Position numbers and translations under genes: made by a program. Shown one piece after another: positions 18,622 to 25,424 of a stretch of 64,000 nt of DNA. Origin of the DNA: Candidatus Schekmanbacteria bacterium. Its GTDB lineage: Bacteria > Schekmanbacteria > GWA2-38-11 > J061. The notes below the pieces were generated by a model that was given only the letters and a program-made list of their open reading frames with translations, did no database searches and had not been told where the DNA came from. The stretch spans positions 467,857 to 531,856 of the forward strand of contig JACRJM010000015.1 of the NCBI GenBank assembly GCA_016219965.1, read 5' to 3'. Position 1 is the stretch's first letter, and each line of letters begins with the position of its first letter.

Positions 18622-19059
18622 ATGAAGCACCAGGAATACATAACAACTAAAGAAGTGAAACGGGTTTGCGATGAGCTGAAAATCAGAGACTGGACCGAGT
18701 TGACTGCCCCGAAAGTTTTAAAGGAAGAAGCAAGGCTTATATTATCAGAAGTCAATGTTGAAGGGATGAAGATAAATGCTGATGATTTTGCAGAAGGGCT
18801 CGAAGTAGAGCTTGAACATGGGATAAGGTATTCGGATGCCAATGTTACCAATAACCATCCCATTCTTACCGGAAAGATAGTCATTGCCCACCTCAAGGAA
18901 TCACTTGATTACTATAAAAGGCTCGAAGTAATGGAAATAGAGGGTGACCTTTTAAAGGCTATTCAGTCAAAAGATATTTCAAAGATTGAGCGCTATTACA
19001 AAAAACTTGTAAAAGCAAAGCTTGAACTCTCAAAGTCAGAGTTGCAGGAAGTTTCCTGA
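18622..19059 (+). CDS. DUF5661 family protein
   Basis: A 145-residue protein. GGAGG at 18612-18616 sits five bases before the ATG at 18622, which is preferred over the ATG at 18610 that precedes the Shine-Dalgarno site. The middle region (GLEVELEHGIRYSDANVTNN, then HPILTGKIVIAHLKE and DYYKRLEVME) matches the DUF5661 pattern. The family has no assigned function and is seen in many bacteria and some phage-like contexts. The N-terminal ITTKEVKRVCDELKI resembles the family's short helical lead. The C-terminal 35 residues are lysine-rich and helical. Confidence 0.72.
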   Translation: MKHQEYITTKEVKRVCDELKIRDWTELTAPKVLKEEARLILSEVNVEGMKINADDFAEGLEVELEHGIRYSDANVTNNHPILTGKIVIAHLKESLDYYKRLEVMEIEGDLLKAIQSKDISKIERYYKKLVKAKLELSKSELQEVS

Positions 19060-19176
19060 GACAATCTAAAGAAAATAATTACCATTTATTCCTATTTGGT
19101 TGATAAAATACAAAATGAAATTTATAGTCAAGTTTCAATTTCCTTTTCTTTTTTTTAGGGATTCATAAAAAATATT

Positions 19177-19887
19177 ATGGATGAGCTATCAAGAAACATT
19201 TCCTATATTTATAAATTTGAATTTGCTGACAGGTCTAAAAAAGAATTCGTAGTAAAGCTTGATGCGAAAACGCTGAATCTGATTCGTATTGAAAAGAGAG
19301 ATAACCCTGAATGGACTGAACTTACTTATCAAAGATGTCCCAACTGCTCCCTTGATGAAAAAAAACATAAATACTGTCCGGTATCTGCAAGCCTTATTGA
19401 CATAGTGGAGTTTTTCAGGGAATCCATGTCGTATGATGAAACTGATATTATAATTGAGTGCGCTGAAAGAGGATACCTTAAGCATACGACTCTTCAGCAG
19501 GCAATAAGCTCTCTTATAGGAATATATATGGTGACCTGCGGGTGCCCTATTATGGAAAAACTTAAACCAATGGTACGTTTTCATCTTCCCTTTGCAAGCA
19601 TAGAGGAAACAAAATACCGCGCAATATCGATGTATCTTACTGCACAATATTTCGTGCAAAAGAATGGGAAGGAACCTGACTGGGAACTTAAAAATCTTGC
19701 AAAGATCTATGATGATGTACACATAGTGAATGACAGCATATGCCGGAGGCTTACAGGAATCAAGGTCCGCGACGCATCACTCAACGCTCTTGTAAGGCTC
19801 GATTTCTTTACAAGCAATATCAATATGGCAGTGACAAAGGAAAAGACAAAAGAGATTGAATCATTTTTTGAAGCGTATTTTAAGTAA
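19177..19887 (+). CDS. Conserved hypothetical protein with Cys-x2-Cys motifs
   Basis: I cannot name this 236-residue protein. An N-terminal beta-rich segment (YIYKFEFADRSKKEF, then RIEKRDNPEWTEL) is followed by RCPNCSLDEKKHKYCP near residues 52-68 and later TCGCPIMEK near 125. The cysteines and histidine could bind zinc or an Fe-S centre. The rest is predominantly helical (ETKYRAISMYLTAQYF). No signal peptide is seen, so it is probably cytoplasmic. It lies 117 bp downstream of the DUF5661 gene on the same strand, with no shared motif. Confidence 0.65.
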   Translation: MDELSRNISYIYKFEFADRSKKEFVVKLDAKTLNLIRIEKRDNPEWTELTYQRCPNCSLDEKKHKYCPVSASLIDIVEFFRESMSYDETDIIIECAERGYLKHTTLQQAISSLIGIYMVTCGCPIMEKLKPMVRFHLPFASIEETKYRAISMYLTAQYFVQKNGKEPDWELKNLAKIYDDVHIVNDSICRRLTGIKVRDASLNALVRLDFFTSNINMAVTKEKTKEIESFFEAYFK

Positions 19888-19912
19888 AAGAGAAATGGTA
19901 TACAGAGAAACC

Positions 19913-20494
19913 TTATATATTCTGCCGCAAAGAAAACCATTGGGGCTTTTTGTTAGAAGCCCATTGTAATAACCATTCTATCTGTGTATCTGAGATTTTA
20001 TGATGTCGTCGTGTCAGGTTTATTGATTTTCGAATAGGGCTTCCATCAACGGAATAACGATATATTACTTCCATTAACCCCGCTCTTCCTTTTCCGGAGC
20101 GGCAGTGCACATGAACGGGTTGGTTTTCAGGGTTTGTCACAAAATTTAAAAATGCGATTATTTGGTCATCTGTAGGGACAGAATAGTCTTTAATTTTTAT
20201 ATTTAAATAATTGTTAAACCCAAGAAAATTTATACCATGTTCGCTGTCATCTTCCTCTTCCCGGAGATTAATGATTGATTTTACCCCATTAACCCTGAGA
20301 AACATGAATCCAAGAAAGCTGGGCTGGGCGGAACGGCTAAGGATCTTATCCTTGATTATGAAATAATTGCCCGGTTTCGAAAAAGATAATTTCTCATTGC
20401 CTAATAAACTTAACAGGACAAAAATAATGAACATGACTGGCACGGTTACGGAGATGTAAAAAGCTATTCTTTTACTGAAAAAAACTTTTCTCAT
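19913..20494 (-). CDS. Membrane-anchored dual-specificity/tyrosine phosphatase-like protein
   Basis: A 193-residue protein (ATG 20494; an in-frame TTG lies at 20500). One N-terminal hydrophobic segment (about residues 10-32) would anchor it with the catalytic domain outside the cytoplasm. The domain contains SRSAQP near residue 57, GVKSIINLR near 75 and the P-loop HVHCRSGKGRAGL (about 130-142), an intact C-x5-R active site. Bacterial relatives occur near exopolysaccharide or signalling genes. It is divergent from the AOR gene. Substrate, protein or small phosphate, is not determinable. Confidence 0.82.
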   Translation of the reverse strand: MRKVFFSKRIAFYISVTVPVMFIIFVLLSLLGNEKLSFSKPGNYFIIKDKILSRSAQPSFLGFMFLRVNGVKSIINLREEEDDSEHGINFLGFNNYLNIKIKDYSVPTDDQIIAFLNFVTNPENQPVHVHCRSGKGRAGLMEVIYRYSVDGSPIRKSINLTRRHHKISDTQIEWLLQWASNKKPQWFSLRQNI

Positions 20495-20685
20495 AGTCAA
20501 GTTAACACCTTATTATAAATGAGTTTTCGATGGCGACTTCCATATTTTTTCATCATAGCTTATTTGAAACTTTAATAATAGATATAAAATATCCTTTGAA
20601 AAATGAAGAAATTGCAGTATGCAATTTAATTACATGTTATCTCTCTGAATCAGAAAATAACTATTACCTTGCGGGAAAGCCAGTC

Positions 20686-22653
20686 ATGGGTAAAGCGTAT
20701 GGGACTTCAAAGGGTTCTTTATTCGGATGGACCGGAAAGATTCTCAGTGTTGACCTTAGCAGCAGAAAAACTTGTACGCTTTCAACTGAAGAATACAATG
20801 GGAGATTTCTTGGTGGAATAGGAATAGGTGAAAAGATATACTGGGATGAAAGCGCTTCCGGATTCAGCGCATTCGACCCCGCCAATCCTCTTATCTTGAT
20901 GACAGGTCCATTAACTGCCACACAAGCCCCATCTGCCCCGCGTCTTTCTGTTTGCGGTAAATCACCATGCATATATCCTGAAGGGTTTTCACATGCCAGC
21001 CTTGGAGGTATTTTCCCGGCTGAGTTAAAAAAAGCAGGATTTGATGGAATAGTAATCAAAGGAAAAGCTGACAGCCCTGTATATCTCAACATTGAAAACG
21101 AAAAAGTTGAAATCAGAGATGCCGGTCATCTATGGGGACTTACCAACAGCATTACCCGTGAGCTGATAAGAAAAGAGACTGGCGAAAAAACAAGTATTCT
21201 TTCCATCGGGCCAGGCGGCGAAAACCTCAGCCGTATCAGCATAATTTTCACTGATCTGGCAGGAGCAGCTTCAATGGGTTTCGGCTCTGTAATGGGCTCA
21301 AAGAACCTGAAAGCAATATCTGTAAACGGCACAAACAGTGTTCCTGTAGCGGATGAAGAGAGAGTTGCGATGATTCGGAAAAGATTAAGAATAATGAGAG
21401 GGGAAGGTTACTATGATATAAGAGAGGTGCCAATAACCATGCCCGGCACTGAAGTTGTAAAGAAAGTCCACTGTCATGGCTGCCCACAGGGATGTTCAAG
21501 GTCTTTGCAAAAAAGGGCTTCAGGGGTAGAAGGGATACGCAAATGTCAGACAGGAATGTTTTATTCCCTCTGGGACAAGAGACTCCACGATTCTCCTACA
21601 GATGCAAGCTTCATGGCTGCAACCATCGGCAATGATTATTCTTTATGCGTAATGGAAACAGTCTTTCTCCTCCTCTGGCTTGATAAATGCCTTGAAAGGG
21701 GAATCCTGACTGAAAAAGATATTGAGCTTCCGGTTTCTCAGATGGGAAGCATAGAGTTCTATGAAGCTTTGGTAAAGAAGATTTCCTACAGAGAAGGTTT
21801 TGGCAATGTGCTTGCAGAGGGTGTTCTCAGGGCTTCAGAGATAGTTGGAAAAGAATCGCGTGAAATTACCCGCGGATTTTTAACGCAGACAGGGCGTGCC
21901 GTAGCATACAGCCCCAAACTTTTTATTCAATCTGCGCTTATTTATGCTACAGAACCAAGGCCTTTCATAACTGAACTTCATGAGATAATGGAACCATTGG
22001 TTAAGTGGGCTCACTGGCATACTCAAAAAGAAGAAAAATCCTATGTTTCAACTGAGGTATTGAGAAAGATAGGAAAAAGATTCTGGGGAAGTGAGAAGTC
22101 TGTTGATTTCTCAACATATGAGGGGAAGGCTTTGGCATCAATGATGATACAAAACCGTCAGTATGCAAAGGAATCCCTTATACTATGCGATTTTGCATGG
22201 CCGGTCTATGATGATGCGAGCACAGATGACCATGTTGGAGATCCGTCGCTTGAGAGCCAGCTTCTCACAGCAGTAACCGGTAAAGAAATAAATGAAGAGG
22301 AGCTTAACCGAACAGGTGAACGGATTTTTAATCTTGGCCGCGCTATTCACCTGAAAGAAGGTAGAAAGGGGAGGGAAGACGATTTCCTTCCGGAGTTTTT
22401 CTTTGTTGAGCGGGAAGAACGTGTTGCTGATGGATTTGGTCTGCGCAATCCCGGACTTTTCCTCCCTGCATCAGGGAACGAGGTGATTTCGCGGAAAGGT
22501 AAAGCAGTGAATAAAGATGAGTTTGAAAAAATAAAAAATGAATACTATGAGCTTCGAGGCTGGGATTTGGAGACCGGACTCCTTAAAAAAGACTCATTAA
22601 AGAGACTAAATCTAATTGAGATTATTGAACCACTGAAAGATAAGGCTCTATAA
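20686..22653 (+). CDS. Aldehyde:ferredoxin oxidoreductase family tungsten/molybdenum enzyme
   Basis: A 655-residue AOR homologue. It would oxidise an aldehyde to a carboxylate with ferredoxin, using a bis-pterin W/Mo centre and one Fe4S4 cluster. The N-terminal domain opens with GWTGKILSVDLS and FLGGIGIGEK. Cluster ligands are the CHGCPQGC motif and a downstream Cys in LILCDFAW. The frame is open to an ATG at 20530, but those 52 residues are not AOR-like and would leave only about 35 bp to the divergent gene. The ATG at 20686, preceded by GGGAAAG, is preferred. No ferredoxin or pterin-cofactor gene is adjacent. The aldehyde is unknown. Confidence 0.9.
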   Translation: MGKAYGTSKGSLFGWTGKILSVDLSSRKTCTLSTEEYNGRFLGGIGIGEKIYWDESASGFSAFDPANPLILMTGPLTATQAPSAPRLSVCGKSPCIYPEGFSHASLGGIFPAELKKAGFDGIVIKGKADSPVYLNIENEKVEIRDAGHLWGLTNSITRELIRKETGEKTSILSIGPGGENLSRISIIFTDLAGAASMGFGSVMGSKNLKAISVNGTNSVPVADEERVAMIRKRLRIMRGEGYYDIREVPITMPGTEVVKKVHCHGCPQGCSRSLQKRASGVEGIRKCQTGMFYSLWDKRLHDSPTDASFMAATIGNDYSLCVMETVFLLLWLDKCLERGILTEKDIELPVSQMGSIEFYEALVKKISYREGFGNVLAEGVLRASEIVGKESREITRGFLTQTGRAVAYSPKLFIQSALIYATEPRPFITELHEIMEPLVKWAHWHTQKEEKSYVSTEVLRKIGKRFWGSEKSVDFSTYEGKALASMMIQNRQYAKESLILCDFAWPVYDDASTDDHVGDPSLESQLLTAVTGKEINEEELNRTGERIFNLGRAIHLKEGRKGREDDFLPEFFFVEREERVADGFGLRNPGLFLPASGNEVISRKGKAVNKDEFEKIKNEYYELRGWDLETGLLKKDSLKRLNLIEIIEPLKDKAL

Positions 22654-22687
22654 AAAATAATTTGTTGAGTTTCTTGCAAAAGTTTTT

Positions 22688-22772
22688 ACCACTGAGTTCA
22701 CAGAGTAAGTGATAATGAAGATGCAGAATATTTTTCTGTGTTTTTTTTTCAGAACTCTAAGGTCTCTGTGGT
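22688..22772. repeat. Intergenic imperfect inverted repeat, ends ACCACtGAG / CTCTGTGGT
   Basis: The left end ACCACTGAGTTCACAGAG (22688-22705) and the right end GAACTCTAAGGTCTCTGTGGT (22752-22772) are imperfect inverted copies. A small inner hairpin CAGAA/TTCTG lies between them. Similar ACCACAGAG-type sequences are, from memory, scattered intergenically in many environmental bacterial genomes. No ORF lies inside, so it is probably a short non-coding repeat between the AOR gene and the flavin protein gene. Confidence 0.5.
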
Positions 22773-22798
22773 TTAAATATTTTTAATGGAGGGAAATT

Positions 22799-23269
22799 AT
22801 GGCAGTTACCAGCGGAGTAGGTTCAATGGAGGAATCTGAAGTTAAAGAGATGTTCAATACCAACAAGGTCGGCATCCTCTGTCTTGAAGATGGCGAAAAA
22901 CCCTACGGTGTTGCACTGGAGCATTATTATAACGGCAGAAGCCTTTTGTTTGCGTCAAGCCTGAAACTCGGGCAGAGAAAGATAGATTGTATAAAGGATA
23001 ACGGCAGAGCCTGTTATGTCATATACGATTCAAGGCGCGAACAGCCTGAATTGATTCAAAAGGATATACGCTGCCGTTCATTGATAATAGAAGGGCTCGT
23101 GAGCCTTGCTGCAGTGAGGGAAGTGGATGACAAGGAAAACGGGAAGGTTAAGCTGCAAATAATAAAATTAGAAATTGAAAAAATTGACAATTGGAAATGC
23201 CCGCGAAAGAAATGTCATTGGCATGATCAATGGTTCGTCAGGCACCCGGAATTGGTAGAGGGTTTGTAA
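22799..23269 (+). CDS. Pyridoxamine 5'-phosphate oxidase-like FMN split-barrel protein
   Basis: A 156-residue protein preceded by GGAGGG at good distance. The pattern fits the PNPOx-like split-barrel family: a short N-terminal helix, NKVGILCLEDGEKPYGVALEH, GRSLLFASSLKLGQRKIDCI and RACYVIYDS, then RSLIIEGLVSLAA. Such proteins bind FMN or F420 or act as nitroreductase-like or heme-related proteins. Many small single-domain members have unknown substrates. The C-terminal tail has CPRKKCHWHDQW with Cys and His residues that could bind metal. It may be transcribed separately from the AOR gene because of the 145-bp gap. Confidence 0.75.
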   Translation: MAVTSGVGSMEESEVKEMFNTNKVGILCLEDGEKPYGVALEHYYNGRSLLFASSLKLGQRKIDCIKDNGRACYVIYDSRREQPELIQKDIRCRSLIIEGLVSLAAVREVDDKENGKVKLQIIKLEIEKIDNWKCPRKKCHWHDQWFVRHPELVEGL

Positions 23270-23275
23270 TTACAT

Positions 23276-23306
23276 TTGACAATCTGTTGCAAAAAGAACA
23301 TACAGT
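23276..23306 (+). promoter_or_regulatory. Candidate sigma-70-type promoter for the cold-shock gene
   Basis: TTGACA at 23276-23281 is a consensus -35 element. A weak -10 candidate TACAGT lies at 23301-23306 (19-bp spacing). It would leave a leader of about 150 nt before the cold-shock ATG, a feature seen in cold-shock mRNAs. Assigned by eye only. Confidence 0.35.
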
Positions 23307-23464
23307 ATATTTATATTAAACTATATGTATCATAAATCAATCGGTTGTAAGAAAACGGGAATATCAGCAGTAGTGTTGAGCTCTTCCTCATTTTGCCAGC
23401 GGTGATTAGTGATAAAGGCAAGTCTGAAACTTGTCTTGAATAGTTGAGGAAAGGAGGAAAGCTC

Positions 23465-23665
23465 ATGATTCAAGGAACAGTTAAGTGGTTCAATGAAAGC
23501 AAAGGCTACGGGTTCATCTCTCATGAAGGTGGCACTGATGTTTTTGTGCACTTTAAAGCCATCGTGAAAGACGGTTTTAAGTCTTTATCTGAGGGAGATA
23601 GAGTAGAGTTTGAGATTCAGGAAGGACAAAAAGGACCGAATGCAGTTAATGTAAAGGTTCTGTAG
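23465..23665 (+). CDS. cspA: Cold-shock domain protein (CspA family)
   Basis: A 66-residue cold-shock protein. AAAGGAGG just upstream fixes the ATG at 23465 rather than the earlier in-frame start at 23444. It carries RNP1 (KGYGFI) and RNP2 (DVFVHF) nucleic-acid-binding motifs, beginning [15 protein letters not shown]. It binds single-stranded RNA/DNA as a five-stranded beta-barrel and works as an RNA chaperone. It is monocistronic, with a candidate promoter at 23276 and a strong terminator at 23691-23725. Confidence 0.95.
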   Translation: MIQGTVKWFNESKGYGFISHEGGTDVFVHFKAIVKDGFKSLSEGDRVEFEIQEGQKGPNAVNVKVL

Positions 23666-23690
23666 AAGATTCAAATTCTGGAGTATCTAA

Positions 23691-23725
23691 AAGGCGGTTG
23701 TATTCAAATACAGCCGCTTTTTTTT
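23691..23725 (+). terminator. Rho-independent terminator of the cold-shock gene
   Basis: GCGGTTGTATT pairs with AATACAGCCGC (one G-U pair), followed immediately by eight or more T residues. It lies 25 bp after the cold-shock stop codon. Confidence 0.9.
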
Positions 23726-23745
23726 GTAATACCATTTCAGGTTTT

Positions 23746-24825
23746 TTAGTCGTTCTCTCTTTTTACTTTAAATGAACCTTCGATTGTGTGCTGCTCATTA
23801 GGATTTTCACTTGATACAAGGACTCCTTCGAACTTCCCTTTAATATAGGCGCCTACACGGCCATAATGTGTTATTTTTATTTCCCCGCGCGGATAGGTTG
23901 TGTAATATAATATTTTATCAGTATCCTTAGATAAAATGGTTATACGATTGTCGGGATAACTTACACTTATTGGGTAGTTTCTTTCAGATTCCCCTTCAAA
24001 GGTGATCAATATTTTCTTTTTGCCCGAAGCAAAAAGCTCTGTATAACCTTTGGATGAAATAAATCTGCCTCCTGTATTTTTTGTAAAAGTATAGGGCTTG
24101 CCATCAAGTTTAAAAGAAATATATGTTCTTGGAACAGAAGGGAAAGGCACCTTAACCTCAACAGGTCCGTGCTCTGAAACAACTTTGTCGGTGTCTATAT
24201 CCTTAAGCTTATACCAGTAGGTTTTGCCTGGTTCAACTGTATTGTCTTTGAATTTGTAAGATGCACCTTCAGACGAACTTCCCTTTGAAGCAATGCGCTT
24301 CTTATTTATTTTTTTATATGGCCCGCACTCAAAGTTGTTTTCACTGCGGAAGATATTGAAGCCGAGATTTTTATCTTCTGATGCAGTATCCCATTCTAAA
24401 AGAATTTCTTTACCTTGTAGGTCCGAGGCAGCAGTAAATGATTTAAGGATAACCAAGGTAGGAGGCGGCGGAGTTATCTGTACCATTACTTCATACCATT
24501 TAGATCCTCCCTCAGCATTATCATCAAAATCAATAATCAGCTTATAATCGTTAGTAATGTTCGGTAATCGGTGAATACTTGCAGAAGATCGGCTTGAAAT
24601 TGGTTTTAAAGTGTATGACATATTATAATTTGGCAATGATGGAGTAAAACCTGAAAACACTGAAGAGTATGCTTCGTAACGAATTTCTGCAGGCGGCTCT
24701 TCCGGCCAGTCAGGGGTCCACTTTACAGAGTCCATTTGTTTTTCACCATTTAGCGAAGTGGAAATAATAGTAGGCTTATTGTTGCCCAAATGCCTGCCTA
24801 CGCGGCGAACTTCAGGTGATGCCAC
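23746..24825 (-). CDS. 3' fragment of a frameshifted secreted repeat/FnIII-like protein
   Basis: This 359-codon frame is the downstream part of a gene whose 5' part is 24798-25424. Its N-terminus (VGRHLGNNKPTIISTSLNG...) continues the second copy of a roughly 110-residue domain seen complete in the 5' fragment. It is followed by a fibronectin-III-like domain (ILLEWDTASEDKNLGFNIFRSE near residues 145-165, and TYWYKLKDID) and a C-terminal beta-rich region resembling surface-protein tails. The listed ATG start is probably not a real start. The product would be extracellular; its function is unknown. Confidence 0.6.
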   Translation of the reverse strand: MASPEVRRVGRHLGNNKPTIISTSLNGEKQMDSVKWTPDWPEEPPAEIRYEAYSSVFSGFTPSLPNYNMSYTLKPISSRSSASIHRLPNITNDYKLIIDFDDNAEGGSKWYEVMVQITPPPPTLVILKSFTAASDLQGKEILLEWDTASEDKNLGFNIFRSENNFECGPYKKINKKRIASKGSSSEGASYKFKDNTVEPGKTYWYKLKDIDTDKVVSEHGPVEVKVPFPSVPRTYISFKLDGKPYTFTKNTGGRFISSKGYTELFASGKKKILITFEGESERNYPISVSYPDNRITILSKDTDKILYYTTYPRGEIKITHYGRVGAYIKGKFEGVLVSSENPNEQHTIEGSFKVKREND

Positions 24826-25424
24826 TGCAATGTCCCATCCTGTATTATCAGTTGGTCACGCCCGTCAATATATGCTTTAATATTGATTATATAATCAGGA
24901 GGTGGTGATTCCATCTGTATCATTACATGATACAATGCAGAACCTGATTCAGCAATATCATCAAAATCAATAATCAATGTGTAGTCATTAGAAATGCTTG
25001 GCTCCTGAGAAATAACTGTAGTGCCGCGGCTTGAAATATCTGTCAGAGTTACATAGGAATTGCTGTCCGGCAACAATGGAGTTAATTCAGAAAACACTGA
25101 AGAATATGCTTCATAGCGAATTTCTGCTGGCGGTTCTTCAGGCCATGTCGGAGTCCATTTCACAGAATCCATTTGGGTTTCACAATTGAGCGAAGTAGAA
25201 ATGATGGTAGGTTTGTTAGCGCCCAAATGCCTGCCTACTGCCGCTGCCTGAAGATGATGCCATTGCAAAGTGCCATCATGTATTATTAATTGATCTTCTC
25301 CGTCAATATAAGCTTTTATATCTATGGTATATGTGTCAGCAAACGCACGTCCGGCGTTTGACATCAGCAGCAAAATCGCCAGCAATATTAAAAAATAAAT
25401 TTGTTTAATTAATCTGTTGCCCAT
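24798..25424 (-). CDS. 5' fragment of the same secreted repeat protein, ending at a frameshift
   Basis: A 208-codon frame with a signal peptide (about residues 1-29, ending GRAFADT). It then has a domain starting YTIDIKAYIDGEDQLIIHDG and containing LQWHHLQAAAVGRHLGANK and WTPTWPEEPPAEIRYEAYSS. The same domain begins again at INIKAYIDGRDQLII but stops after LQWHHLKFAA. Aligning the two copies shows 17 bases in copy 1 against 16 in copy 2 between GCCTGCCTAC and GATGCCA (forward strand), so one base is missing near 24800. Its start overlaps the large lipoprotein stop by 16 bp, indicating coupling. Confidence 0.65.
   Translation of the reverse strand: MGNRLIKQIYFLILLAILLLMSNAGRAFADTYTIDIKAYIDGEDQLIIHDGTLQWHHLQAAAVGRHLGANKPTIISTSLNCETQMDSVKWTPTWPEEPPAEIRYEAYSSVFSELTPLLPDSNSYVTLTDISSRGTTVISQEPSISNDYTLIIDFDDIAESGSALYHVMIQMESPPPDYIINIKAYIDGRDQLIIQDGTLQWHHLKFAA

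Noticed and set aside
19189-19722. 177-codon antisense frame opposite the Cys-motif gene
   Set aside because: Composition and motifs look like a shadow; the plus-strand frame is longer and has patterned Cys residues.
23746-24825. Independent gene starting at the ATG near 24825
   Set aside because: Its first residues are an out-of-frame read of the repeat; after about ten codons it continues copy 2 of the domain from the upstream frame, showing a frameshift rather than a new gene.
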